Assembly (NCBI RefSeq): GCF_019801175.1
Contig: NZ_JAHVJR010000001.1
Coordinates: forward strand, 1,550,001-1,614,000
From: Vannielia litorea
GTDB taxonomy: Bacteria; Pseudomonadota; Alphaproteobacteria; Rhodobacterales; Rhodobacteraceae
Length of the DNA: 64,000 nt
Reading direction: 5' to 3'
Shown: one piece after another, positions 43,651 to 52,139 of the stretch
How positions within the stretch are numbered: position 1 is the stretch's first letter
Layout of the letters: every line of letters begins with the position of its first letter
Position numbers and translations under genes: made by a program
Notes under the pieces: generated by a model
The model's input: the letters and a program-made list of their open reading frames with translations, nothing else
What the model was told of the DNA's origin: nothing
Databases searched by the model: none

Positions 43651-44565
43651 TCAGCGCCCCGCCTTGCTCATATGCAGGTAGGTTTCGTCATACCGCTTCG
43701 ACAGATGGTCCCCCGCCCGGATCGGCGCCTCCGCGCCCTCGGGCGACACATCCGCATCCCACTCGGGGTTGAAGAACAGCGGAATCGAAATCCGCTCCGC
43801 AGCGCCGCCCTTCACCCGGTGCAGCGTGGCCTTCACCCGCCCGCCTGACCACATCTCCAGCATCTCGCCGAAGTTGATCACAAAAGCCCCCGGCGCCGCC
43901 GCCACCGGCTCCCACGTGCCGTCCCGCCGCAGCACCTCAAGCCCCGCCGCCCCGTCGGTCGCCAGCAGGGTCAGGCAGCCGTAATCTGTGTGCGGCGCGA
44001 TGCCGAAGTCCTTGTCGCCTGCCCAGGCCGGCCGCGCGGGGTAGAAGTTGGCCCTGAGCAGCGCCATCGGATGCGCGAACTTCTCGGCAAAATATCCCCG
44101 ATCCTCCCCAATCGCTTCCGCCACAGCCCCCAGCAGCTCCCGGCAAAACCCCAGCGCCTCCCGGTAATATCCCTCCACCTCGGCCCGGAAGCCCTCGGGC
44201 GCCTCCGGCCATAAGTTCGGCGCATAGTAACGCTCCGGCGCACCCGCATCCGCCGCACCCGGCCACTCATACCCGCAGTCGAACACCTCCTTGAGGTCCG
44301 GGTTGCTCTCCGGGTCCACCTGCTCGCTGCGCATCCCGCCCCAGCCCCGGTTGGAGCCGGTCGCCGCCATGTCCACCCGCGCCTTCTCCGCCTCGGGAAG
44401 GTGAAAGAACGCGCGGTAGGTCTCGATCAGCCGCGCCATCCGCTCGGGCGCAAAGGGCGTGTTCTCCAGCACCATGAAGCCGGTATCAAAGGCCGCAGCC
44501 CGCACCGCCTCCAGCGCCGCCGCCTCTCCGCCCAGCAGGGCCTTCGCATCAATTCTCGGGATCAT
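43651..44565 (-). CDS. 2-oxoglutarate/Fe(II)-dependent oxygenase (isopenicillin N synthase-like)
   Basis: 304 residues. DIOX_N segment at the N-terminus (IDAKALLGGEAAALEAVRAAAFDTGFMVLEN, read across two strands), then the double-stranded beta-helix with iron ligands HxD in APHTDYGCLTLL and distal His in KATLHRVKGG, and the 2OG-binding Arg in ERISIPLFFNP. Substrate unknown; relatives include plant hormone and antibiotic enzymes. GAGAGGGTGCG precedes the ATG. It stands alone. Confidence 0.9.
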   Translation of the reverse strand: MIPRIDAKALLGGEAAALEAVRAAAFDTGFMVLENTPFAPERMARLIETYRAFFHLPEAEKARVDMAATGSNRGWGGMRSEQVDPESNPDLKEVFDCGYEWPGAADAGAPERYYAPNLWPEAPEGFRAEVEGYYREALGFCRELLGAVAEAIGEDRGYFAEKFAHPMALLRANFYPARPAWAGDKDFGIAPHTDYGCLTLLATDGAAGLEVLRRDGTWEPVAAAPGAFVINFGEMLEMWSGGRVKATLHRVKGGAAERISIPLFFNPEWDADVSPEGAEAPIRAGDHLSKRYDETYLHMSKAGR

Positions 44566-44640
44566 CTCGCACCCTCTCTCCGCATCGCGGAGGTGATGCC
44601 CCAGCCTCGCGCCGGGTTCAAGCGTCGCGCCGCCCGGCCT

Positions 44641-45417
44641 CTACTGGCCCTGCGCGTCCAGCAGACTGTCGATCGGCGGCAATTCTTCGCCCCGCGCCAC
44701 CGGATAGGCCCGCTCCGGCTCCGCCGCCGCCGCCCGCTCCGCCGCGACCTCTTCCATCGCCTCGGCCAGCCCCGGCACCGCAGCGACCGCCATAACAGCC
44801 TCCGCCTGCGCCTCGATCACGCCAATTTCCTCGCGCACATCGGCCAGCGTGGCATCCTCCGCCACCTTGGCGCAGCCTCCGCTTCCACTGTCAGAGCACA
44901 CCACCTTGCCCGCCTCCAGCGCATGGGTCACGCCGCCCGGCAACCAGCCATTGCCCAGCCCCGCCGTTCGCGCCTCAAGCTCTTCCATCGTCGGAAAGCT
45001 CCCGGCCCGGATCACCTGCGCCACCTCCGGCGCCACATCGCCCGTGGCCACCGCAGCGCTCAGCAGCGTCTCAAGGTTCCGCCCCGCCCGGCTCTGCGGC
45101 AGCGCCGTCGCCGCGCTCTCGCGCGTCTCGCTGCCCGGCCGCATCTCGGGCCGCAGCGAGGTGGCCACCAACCCGCTCTCCCGGCGGATCACCGGCCCGC
45201 GCGGCCCGGTCTGCCTTGGCTGGGTGCGCTGCCGCTCCACGCGGATATCCACGCCCATCTTGCGCCGCAAATCCCGCCGCGCCTCTTTCAGATCGCGCTC
45301 GAACTGCTTCAGAAACCCCTGTGCCGCCGCTTGACCAGGCGCCTGCACAACAGCCATCGCCGCAATCAGGCTCACAACGGCAATCTTTCGGATCGGGCGT
45401 GTCATCGGAAGTTTCAT
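44641..45417 (-). CDS. Secreted hypothetical protein
   Basis: 258 residues; family not recognised. Signal peptide to about residue 33 (IAVVSLIAAMAVVQAPGQAAA). It has a charged helix (FERDLKEARRDLRRKM), a Gln/Arg-rich linker, a central region with two cysteines (VVCSDSGSGGCAKV) that could pair, and an Ala/Glu-rich helical C-terminus. GAGGAGG lies 8 bases before the chosen ATG. The frame is open 13 codons further. It is divergent from tpiA. Confidence 0.65.
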   Translation of the reverse strand: MKLPMTRPIRKIAVVSLIAAMAVVQAPGQAAAQGFLKQFERDLKEARRDLRRKMGVDIRVERQRTQPRQTGPRGPVIRRESGLVATSLRPEMRPGSETRESAATALPQSRAGRNLETLLSAAVATGDVAPEVAQVIRAGSFPTMEELEARTAGLGNGWLPGGVTHALEAGKVVCSDSGSGGCAKVAEDATLADVREEIGVIEAQAEAVMAVAAVPGLAEAMEEVAAERAAAAEPERAYPVARGEELPPIDSLLDAQGQ

Positions 45418-45601
45418 CAGGGCAGCCTCCTCGGGGCGCAACCACCGCGCCCCCATGCTCAGTCAACACCATCCGCCCCGCCCGGTTCCAATCCTTTCCC
45501 CTCTGCGGCCCCCAACCCGCGCCATTTCGCCCAAACCTCCCACCTTGCAAGCCCGCCCCGTTCCGGGCTTACTCGCGCCAAACCGCCAAGGGAGGATCGG
45601 G

Positions 45602-46363
45602 ATGCGCAAGAAGCTCGCCGCAGGCAACTGGAAGATGAACGGCCTGAAGGCCAACCTCGCCGAGGTCACCGCACTCACCGAGGCCCATGGTGCGCCCGGC
45701 GTCGATATCCTGCTCTGCCCGCCCGCTACGCTCATTGCCCCCATGGCCGCCGCCGCCGAAGGCAGCGCGCTCGCCACCGGCGGGCAGGATTGCCACGCCG
45801 CCGCCTCAGGCGCCCACACCGGCGACATCTCCGCCGCCATGCTGGCCGATGCCGGAGCGACCCACGTGATCCTCGGCCACTCCGAACGCCGGCAGGATCA
45901 CGACGAGCACAACGAAGACGTGCGTGCCAAGGCCAACGCCGCGCTGGAGGCCGGGCTCACCTGCGTCATCTGCGTGGGCGAAAGCGAGGCCGAGCGCGAT
46001 GCCTCCAACACGCTCGACATCATCGGCGGCCAGCTCTCCGGCTCCATCCCCGATGGCGTGACCGGCCACAGCCTCGTCGTCGCCTACGAGCCGATCTGGG
46101 CCATCGGCACCGGCCGCACCCCCACCCTCGACCAGATCGGCGAGGTCCACGACTTCATCCGTATGCGGCTCGAGCGTCGATTCGGCGCGGGCGTAGGCCG
46201 CTCCACCCGCATCCTCTACGGCGGCTCGGTGAAACCTTCCAACGCCGCCGAAATCTTCGCCGTCAGCAACGTCGACGGCGCCCTCGTCGGCGGCGCCAGC
46301 CTGAAGGCCGCAGACTTCTCGGCCATCATCACCGCCCTCGAGGCCGCCCCCACTCAGGGCTGA
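45602..46363 (+). CDS. tpiA: Triosephosphate isomerase
   Basis: 253 residues. Interconverts dihydroxyacetone phosphate and glyceraldehyde 3-phosphate. Catalytic residues in place: Lys in AAGNWKMNG, His in ILGHSERRQ, Glu in VAYEPIWAIGTG, and the phosphate loop ILYGGSVKPSNA with DGALVGGASL. GGGAGGATCGGG precedes the ATG. Monocistronic by spacing. Confidence 0.97.
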   Translation: MRKKLAAGNWKMNGLKANLAEVTALTEAHGAPGVDILLCPPATLIAPMAAAAEGSALATGGQDCHAAASGAHTGDISAAMLADAGATHVILGHSERRQDHDEHNEDVRAKANAALEAGLTCVICVGESEAERDASNTLDIIGGQLSGSIPDGVTGHSLVVAYEPIWAIGTGRTPTLDQIGEVHDFIRMRLERRFGAGVGRSTRILYGGSVKPSNAAEIFAVSNVDGALVGGASLKAADFSAIITALEAAPTQG

Positions 46364-46421
46364 CACCCACCACATGCCATCCTGCTTTGGTGAGTCCAGA
46401 GTTTTCCCCGCCTGCGCCCAA

Positions 46422-46472
46422 GCCGGGCATGGTGCGGCGGGGTGGGTGGGCGGGAGCCGTGCCATGCCCGGC
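46422..46472 (+). repeat. Long inverted repeat with G-quadruplex loop
   Basis: Two 17-base arms (46422-46438 and 46456-46472) pair at 15 of 17 positions, with 11 consecutive from the outer end (GCCGGGCATGG). The 17-base loop contains GGGGTGGGTGGGCGGG, four G-runs with one-base spacers, the tightest G-quadruplex pattern. It lies in the tpiA-DUF2199 gap; the G-rich strand is the coding strand. Confidence 0.75.
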
Positions 46473-46537
46473 GCACGCTGCACGCACAGCGCAGGCCGCC
46501 CCTTGACCCCCCGCCCCCATTCACGCCAGATCGCCCC

Positions 46538-47227
46538 ATGCCTTTCAACGCCCCCCAATGGTTCTCCGACGCGCTCACCACCGCCTCCGGCGACCCCGCG
46601 CTCGACCGTGACCCGCGATGGGCCCGGTTCATCGATCCCGAGTGGCGCTGCCCCGGCTGCGGGCGCAGCTCGCCCGGCCTCACCGACCTTGGCTTCGATC
46701 ACCCCGATGTCTGGCCCCATGGCTCCCGCCACGCCACCGGCGAGCACCTGATGCAAGCGGGCGCCGACAGGCTCACCTCCGACCTCTGCCGCTTCAAGGA
46801 CGCCCATTTCATCCGCTGCATCCTGCCGGTGCCGATCCGTGGCTATGATGGTTACTTCTGCTTCGGCCCCTGGGCGCGGGTGGCGCGGGAGCATTTCGAG
46901 GCCTATGCGCAGTCCACCCTGCCGCCCTTCCCGCCCTTCGACGGCTGCGATGCGGTGCTGGCCAACGGGCTGCCCGGCTCCAACCCGCGCCTGCCCACCG
47001 CCTGCCTGCTCACCACCTCCGGCCCCTCCGACCGGCCAGCGCTCTTTCCGCATGATGGGCCGATGCGGGCGGCCCAGCAGGGCGGGGTCAGCTTCGACCA
47101 GTTGCTCGAACTCTACGCCACCACCGGCACCAACCTTGCCGCCCACCTCGCCACCGAAGAGGGGGAGAGCTGCGGCTTCGAAATCGCTCAAGCTCACGCC
47201 GAGGAACCACCCGACCAGCCCGTCTGA
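46538..47227 (+). CDS. DUF2199 domain protein
   Basis: 229 residues. The N-terminal CPGCG pair (WRCPGCGRSSPGL), HPDVW and the central block LCRFKDAHFIRCILPVPIRGYDGYFCFGPWARV match the DUF2199 pattern, in which a CxxC motif likely binds a metal. Function of the family is unknown. Start at MPFNAPQWF, after a weak ribosome-binding region. Upstream is a large inverted repeat. Confidence 0.78.
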   Translation: MPFNAPQWFSDALTTASGDPALDRDPRWARFIDPEWRCPGCGRSSPGLTDLGFDHPDVWPHGSRHATGEHLMQAGADRLTSDLCRFKDAHFIRCILPVPIRGYDGYFCFGPWARVAREHFEAYAQSTLPPFPPFDGCDAVLANGLPGSNPRLPTACLLTTSGPSDRPALFPHDGPMRAAQQGGVSFDQLLELYATTGTNLAAHLATEEGESCGFEIAQAHAEEPPDQPV

Positions 47228-47258
47228 CAACCCCGACCGGCGGGTCTCTGCCGCTTCA

Positions 47259-47278
47259 CGCAGCCGTGTCCGGCTGCG
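47259..47278 (+). terminator. Hairpin after DUF2199 gene
   Basis: A perfect 8-bp stem CGCAGCCG/CGGCTGCG with loop TGTC, 32 bases past the stop codon. There is no U-run, so termination is uncertain. Confidence 0.45.
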
Positions 47279-47369
47279 ACCTCCTGCCCCTCTCGCCCTT
47301 CTCTCGTTGCCCTGTTAGGCCGCCGCTCCGCCCGGCCTCCCCGGGCGCTGCACACACGGAGCGAAGAGA

Positions 47370-47630
47370 ATGACCCAACCCACGGCAGGCCAGAAAGACG
47401 CCGCACGCCTCGCCACCACGCCCAACGCGCTGAACCTGCGCGCGCTGAGCCTCATCGCCGTCACCGGCAGCCCCAACGCACGCCGCGCGATCCTGCGCCA
47501 CCGCTCGGGCCGGACCGAGACGGTGACAGAGGGCAGCAGCGCCGCTGGCGGCACCGTCACCGGGATCGACAGCAACAGCCTGACCCTCAAGCTCGACGGC
47601 AAGCCACTCCGCCTCGCCCTCCCCGGCTGA
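47370..47630 (+). CDS. Small hypothetical protein (PilP/GspC-like beta domain)
   Basis: 86 residues. The pattern LRALSLIAVTGSPNARRAIL, then HRSGRTETVTEGSSAAGGTV and DSNSLTLKLDGKPLRLALPG resembles the small beta domain of type II secretion GspC or pilus PilP proteins. It has no membrane anchor of its own. No secretion operon is nearby. Role unknown. Confidence 0.6.
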   Translation: MTQPTAGQKDAARLATTPNALNLRALSLIAVTGSPNARRAILRHRSGRTETVTEGSSAAGGTVTGIDSNSLTLKLDGKPLRLALPG

Positions 47631-47695
47631 CATCCCTCACCTCCTGACGCGGCCCACCTCTTGACGCCGCCCCCGCCCCACGCCAAACCCGGCCC

Positions 47696-48349
47696 ATGAC
47701 CACGCCCGAGAAAACAGCCCTCATCACCGGCGCCTCACGCGGCCTTGGCGCCGCCCTGGCCGAGGCCCTTGCGCCGACCCATCACATCATCGCCGTGGCC
47801 CGCACCACCGGCGCGCTCGAAGAGCTCGATGACCGGGTCCGCGCCCGCGGCGGGGCGGCCACCCTCGCGCCGATGGATATCGGCGTCGAGCCGGCCATGC
47901 AGCAGCTCGTGGCCTCCGTGGCCGGGCGCTGGGGCGGGCTGGATCTCTGGGTCCATGCCGCCATCCACGCCGCCCCCCTCGGCCCGGCGGCGCACCTCGA
48001 CGAGAAAGACTGGCAAAAGAGCCTCGACACCAACGTCACCGCCACCCGGCGGCTGATCGGACTGGTCGAGCCGCTGCTCCTCGCCCGCGAGGGCCGCGCT
48101 GTCTTCTTCGACGATCCGCGCGGCGGGCAAAAGTTCTTCGGCCACTACGGCACCACCAAGGCGGCGCAAATGGCGCTGGTGCGCAGCTGGCAGGCCGAAA
48201 CCGTCAAGACCGGCCCACGCGTGCTGGTGCTGGAGCCCGCGCCCATGCCCACCGCCACCCGCGCCCGCTTCTTCCCCGGCGAAGACCGCGCCCCCCTGAC
48301 CTCTCCGCAAGACGAGGCCACCCGCCTACTGCCCGAGCTGCTGGCCTGA
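47696..48349 (+). CDS. Short-chain dehydrogenase/reductase
   Basis: 217 residues. Classical SDR with TGASRGLGAALAEALA at the N-terminus and catalytic YGTTK (GHYGTTKAAQMALVRS). The usual NNAG is replaced by VHAAIH. Short for the family and lacks an extended C-terminal substrate loop. Substrate unknown. Confidence 0.85.
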   Translation: MTTPEKTALITGASRGLGAALAEALAPTHHIIAVARTTGALEELDDRVRARGGAATLAPMDIGVEPAMQQLVASVAGRWGGLDLWVHAAIHAAPLGPAAHLDEKDWQKSLDTNVTATRRLIGLVEPLLLAREGRAVFFDDPRGGQKFFGHYGTTKAAQMALVRSWQAETVKTGPRVLVLEPAPMPTATRARFFPGEDRAPLTSPQDEATRLLPELLA

Positions 48350-48388
48350 GCGCGGCGCCTTCCCGCGGTTTTCAGCAACAAAATGTAC

Positions 48389-48406
48389 CCCGGCGCGCCC
48401 GCCGGG
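48389..48406 (+). repeat. Small perfect hairpin upstream of surE
   Basis: A 7-bp stem CCCGGCG/CGCCGGG with a 4-base loop, 40 bases after the SDR stop. Could terminate the SDR transcript or lie in the surE leader. Confidence 0.35.
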
Positions 48407-48471
48407 CAGCCTCCCGCTTGTGAGTGGGCGGGGCCTCGCCTATTCAGGGAGCAAGCAAAAAGCGGGGCAGC

Positions 48472-49257
48472 ATGCGCATTCTGATCACCAATGACGACGG
48501 CATCAACGCACCGGGGCTCGCCGTGCTCGAAGAGATCGCCACCGAGCTGGCCGGTCCCTCCGGCGAGGTCTGGGTCGTGGCGCCCGCCTTCGAGCAATCG
48601 GGCGTCGGCCATTGCATCAGCTACACCCACCCCACCATGATCGCCCAGCTCGGCGAGCGCCGCTTCGCCGCCGAGGGCAGCCCGGCCGATTGCGTCCTCG
48701 CCGGCCTCTACGATGTGCTCGACGGTGCGCGCCCCGACCTCGTGCTCTCCGGCGTGAACCGCGGCAACAACGCGGGCGAGAACACGCTCTACTCCGGCAC
48801 CATCGGCGGCGCGATGGAGGGCGCGCTTCAGGGCGTCCGCTCCATCGCGCTCTCCCAGTTCTACGGCCCCGACAATGTGTCGCTCGAAAACCCGTTCGAG
48901 GCCTCCGCCGCCCATGGCGCCGCCACCGTCCGGGCCTTGTTGGAGCACGGCACATGGGAGGGCCGCGACTACCACACCTTCTACAACGTCAACTTCCCGC
49001 CCTGCCCGGCTGGGGATGTTGGCGAGATGAAGGTCACCACCCAAGGCCGCAGAAAGAATACCAATTTCGCCGTCGAGCCCCATATCGCCCCCTCCGGCCG
49101 CCGGTTCCTCTGGATCAAGGGCGGCCCCCAGCACGAGCGCACCGGCCCCGGCACCGATGTGGAGGCCACGCTCGACAACCACATCTCCATCACCCCCATG
49201 CGCGCCGACCTGACGGCCCATGACGCCCTCGCGCCGCTCCGGGAGAAGCTGGGATGA
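48472..49257 (+). CDS. surE: 5'/3'-nucleotidase SurE
   Basis: 261 residues. Metal-dependent nucleotidase and survival protein. N-terminal ILITNDDGINAPGL carries the paired Asp ligands; SGVNRGNNAGENTLYSGTIGGAMEGA is the central signature. Ends overlapping the pcm start by 4 bases (ATGA). First of the surE-pcm-nlpD cluster. The frame extends 16 codons upstream, but the ATG giving MRILITNDDG is the family start. Confidence 0.95.
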   Translation: MRILITNDDGINAPGLAVLEEIATELAGPSGEVWVVAPAFEQSGVGHCISYTHPTMIAQLGERRFAAEGSPADCVLAGLYDVLDGARPDLVLSGVNRGNNAGENTLYSGTIGGAMEGALQGVRSIALSQFYGPDNVSLENPFEASAAHGAATVRALLEHGTWEGRDYHTFYNVNFPPCPAGDVGEMKVTTQGRRKNTNFAVEPHIAPSGRRFLWIKGGPQHERTGPGTDVEATLDNHISITPMRADLTAHDALAPLREKLG

Positions 49258-49901
49258 CCGACGGCTCCGAAGCGGAACGCAAGATGCAGTTCCTCTTCGC
49301 CCTGCGCTCCCGCGGGGTGACCGACAAGGCCGTGCTCTCGGCGATGGAAAAGATCGACCGTGGCGCCTTTGTCCAGGGCCTGTTCTCGGGCCGCGCCTAT
49401 GACGACACCCCCCTGCCCATCGCCTGCGGCCAGACCATCTCGCAGCCCTCCATCGTCGGCTTGATGACCCAGGCGCTGCAACTGACCCCGCGCGACAAGG
49501 TGCTCGAGGTCGGCACCGGCTCCGGCTACCAGGCCGCGATCCTCAGCCTGCTGGTCCGCCGGGTCTATACCGTCGACCGCTTCCGCCGCCTCACCCGCAC
49601 CGCCGAGGAGCTCTTCCGCAGCCTCGATCTGACCAATATCACCACCTTCACCGCCGATGGCTCCCACGGCTTGCCCGAGCACGCCCCCTTCGACAAGATC
49701 CTCGTGACCGCCGCGGCCGAAGACCCGCCCGGCCCGCTCTTGGCCCAGCTTCGGATTGGCGGTATCATGGTGCTGCCCGTTGGCCAGTCGGACGCGGTGC
49801 AAAGCCTGATCCGCGTGCGCCGCACCGAAGAAGGCCTGCACTACGACGAGCTGCGCGACGTGCGTTTCGTTCCGCTCCTCGAGGGGTTGGGCAAGGAGTA
49901 G
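49254..49901 (+). CDS. pcm: Protein-L-isoaspartate O-methyltransferase
   Basis: 215 residues. Methylates isoaspartyl residues in aged proteins to start their repair. SAM-binding motif I is VLEVGTGSGYQAAIL (about 83-97); the N-terminal MEKIDRGAFVQGLFSGRAYDDTPLPIACGQTISQPS region, read in blocks, is diagnostic. Start fixed by the ATGA overlap with surE. Confidence 0.95.
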   Translation: MTDGSEAERKMQFLFALRSRGVTDKAVLSAMEKIDRGAFVQGLFSGRAYDDTPLPIACGQTISQPSIVGLMTQALQLTPRDKVLEVGTGSGYQAAILSLLVRRVYTVDRFRRLTRTAEELFRSLDLTNITTFTADGSHGLPEHAPFDKILVTAAAEDPPGPLLAQLRIGGIMVLPVGQSDAVQSLIRVRRTEEGLHYDELRDVRFVPLLEGLGKE

Positions 49902-49953
49902 TCAGGGAGGTGCCGAAACAAGGCGCCCCCACCATATTGAGGGAACGAGCGTC

Positions 49954-51129
49954 ATGCGTCTCACCGCAACTCTCGTGGCATCCGCAAGCCTGTTCGCGCT
50001 TGCCGCCTGTGAAGATTTCGATAGCGATTTCCGTGGCTTCGGCGGTGGGTTCAACACCACATCCGCCGCGCAAAAGGCCACCGAGCCGCGCCCCGCGCCC
50101 GACAACCGCGGCATCCTCTCCTACCCCGGCTATCAGGTTGCCGTCGCCCGGCGCGGAGATACCGTCAGTTCCGTCGCCGCCCGCATCGGCCTGCCCGAGA
50201 GCGAGCTTGCCGCCCGCAACTCCGTGCCGCCCGGCGCACCGCTGAACGCGGGAGCCGTCCTGCTGCTGCCGCGCCGCGTGGCCGAGCCTTCGCCCGCCAC
50301 CGGCGCCGTCACCACCGGCCCGATCCGCCCACCCGAGCAGGTCGATGTCGCCGTTCTGGCCGACAATGCGATCTCCCGCGCCGAGGGCACAATCACCCCG
50401 GCCACCACGCCGACCCGCAAGCCGCAAACCGGCCAGGAGCCCATCCGCCACGTGGTGAAATCGGGTGAAACGGCCTATTCCGTCTCCCGGCTCTACGGCG
50501 TCTCGGTCAAGGCGCTCGACGATTGGAACGGGCTGGATGACAAGCTGACCCTCCGCGTCGGCCAGACCCTCCTGATCCCACCGGAGGCACCCACGCGCCC
50601 CGCTGCGACCACTGTCACCAAGCCCGGTGCCGGCACGGCCACCCCCACGCCGCCCTCGGCCTCCACGCCCCTGCCCAAGGATGAGCCCGCAGCCCAGACC
50701 CGCACGGCCGAGGCCAAGCCCGCCCCCGGCACGCCCGACAGCCCCGATCTGGGCAAGCAGGCCACCTCGGCCTCCGCCAGCTCGTCGCGCTTTGCCTCCC
50801 CGGTGCAGGGCAACATCATTCGCGCCTTCTCGGCCAAGTCCAACGGCATCGACATCGGCGCACCTGCGGGCACCGCCGTGAAAGCCGCCGATGCGGGCAC
50901 CGTGGCCGCCATCACCCAAAGCACCGACAAGGTGCCGATCCTGCTGGTCCGCCACGCAGGCGGCCTCTTCACCGTCTATGCCAACGTCGATGGTGTGAGC
51001 GTGGCAAAGGGCGACAAGGTGTCCAAGGGCCAGACCATTGCCAAGGTCCGCGCGGGCAATCCGTCGTTCCTCCACTTCGAGGTCCGCAACGGCACAAAGG
51101 CGGTCGATCCCTCCGGCTACCTGCCCTGA
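49954..51129 (+). CDS. nlpD: NlpD-like lipoprotein (LysM and LytM domains)
   Basis: 391 residues. Lipoprotein signal (LFALAAC). Two LysM domains: about 67-110 (VARRGDTVSSVAARIGLPESEL) and about 165-210 (VVKSGETAYSVSRLYGVSVKAL), binding peptidoglycan. A Pro/Ala/Thr linker leads to a C-terminal LytM/M23 domain (about 285-391, NGIDIGAPAGTAVKAADAG). The first metal His of active M23 enzymes is replaced by Asn. NlpD-type proteins with degenerate sites activate amidases rather than cut wall themselves. Third gene of surE-pcm-nlpD. Confidence 0.9.
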   Translation: MRLTATLVASASLFALAACEDFDSDFRGFGGGFNTTSAAQKATEPRPAPDNRGILSYPGYQVAVARRGDTVSSVAARIGLPESELAARNSVPPGAPLNAGAVLLLPRRVAEPSPATGAVTTGPIRPPEQVDVAVLADNAISRAEGTITPATTPTRKPQTGQEPIRHVVKSGETAYSVSRLYGVSVKALDDWNGLDDKLTLRVGQTLLIPPEAPTRPAATTVTKPGAGTATPTPPSASTPLPKDEPAAQTRTAEAKPAPGTPDSPDLGKQATSASASSSRFASPVQGNIIRAFSAKSNGIDIGAPAGTAVKAADAGTVAAITQSTDKVPILLVRHAGGLFTVYANVDGVSVAKGDKVSKGQTIAKVRAGNPSFLHFEVRNGTKAVDPSGYLP

Positions 51130-51153
51130 TCAGCCCCCGTTCGGCGGGGTTAC

Positions 51154-51254
51154 GTTAACCACTCCGATGCTTATCGCGTATGCATCGGATGTGCATGGGA
51201 TGTGCATCAGTTGTGCATCGCCCGAAACGCAGAGTTAACGGTGCAAAAGTTAAC
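51154..51254. repeat. Four 11-bp tandem repeats flanked by GTTAAC sites
   Basis: TGCATCGGATG, TGCATGGGATG, TGCATCAGTTG and TGCATCGCCCG run head to tail from 51181 to 51224, period 11. GTTAAC palindromes occur at 51154, 51234 and 51249. The whole array lies in the 167-base gap between convergent stop codons, where no promoter is expected. Confidence 0.7.
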
Positions 51255-51296
51255 GAAACTGGGGTGCTGTGAGGGGTGGATGAACGCCGCCAGCTC

Positions 51297-52139
51297 TTAG
51301 AGTTTCACGCCCTTCCGGCCCGCCAGATCGGTGAAGAACTGCCACGCCACCCGGCCCGAACGGCCGCCGCGCGTGGCTTGCCATTCAATCGCCTCGGCGC
51401 GCAACTCATCGGCATCCACCTCAAGCCCATGCTCGGCGCAATAGCCTGAAATCATGGCCAGATACTCATCCTGGCTGCAGGGGTGGAAGCCCAGCCACAG
51501 CCCGAAGCGGTCACTCAGAGAGACCTTCTCCTCGGTCGCCTCACTCGGGCTGATCGCGGTGCTGCGCTCGTTCTCGATCATGTCGCGCGGCATCAGGTGG
51601 CGGCGGTTCGAAGTGGCATAAAACACCACGTTTTCCGGCCGGCCAGCTATGCCCCCATCGAGCACCGCCTTAAGGGATTTGTAATGCTCATCGTCATGGC
51701 TGAACGAGAGGTCATCGCAGAACAGCAGGAATCGCGCGTCAGACCGGCGCAAATGCCCAAGCAGCCGCCCGATGGAGGGCAGGTCTTCGCGCTGCACTTC
51801 GATCAGCTTCAATTCGGGGAAGTCCGCCTGAACGGCGGCATGCACCGCTTTGACAAGGCTGGATTTTCCCATGCCGCGCGCGCCCCAGAGCAGCGCGTTG
51901 TTGGCAGGCAGCCCGGCGGCAAACTGGCGGGTGTTCTCCACCAGCGTATTGCGCGAGCGGTCGATCCCCACCAGCAGGCCAATGTCGACCCGGTTCACCT
52001 GCGTCACCGGCTCCAGCCCGTCCGGATCAGCGTGCCAGAGGAAGGCAGAAGCGCTTGTAAAGTCGGGGTTTTCCAGCGGCGGCGGGGCCATCCGCTCCAG
52101 CGCCTTGGCGATACGGTCCAGCGGGTCGTCGACGCTCAA
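51297..52139 (-). CDS. DUF815 family AAA-type ATPase
   Basis: 280 residues. Walker A is WGARGMGKSSLVKAV (about residues 86-100), Walker B is RFLLFCDDLSF, with the sensor-like VVFYATSNRRHLMPR. These are DUF815 hallmarks; the role is unknown. The start is TTG, overlapping the tatC stop (TTGA); the family N-terminus LDRIAKALERMAP begins right there. An ATG 16 codons in is less likely. Co-transcribed with tatABC. Confidence 0.9.
   Translation of the reverse strand: MSVDDPLDRIAKALERMAPPPLENPDFTSASAFLWHADPDGLEPVTQVNRVDIGLLVGIDRSRNTLVENTRQFAAGLPANNALLWGARGMGKSSLVKAVHAAVQADFPELKLIEVQREDLPSIGRLLGHLRRSDARFLLFCDDLSFSHDDEHYKSLKAVLDGGIAGRPENVVFYATSNRRHLMPRDMIENERSTAISPSEATEEKVSLSDRFGLWLGFHPCSQDEYLAMISGYCAEHGLEVDADELRAEAIEWQATRGGRSGRVAWQFFTDLAGRKGVKL

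Noticed and set aside
51181..51224. CRISPR array
   Set aside because: Units are 11 bases, contiguous and without spacers, and no cas genes are near.
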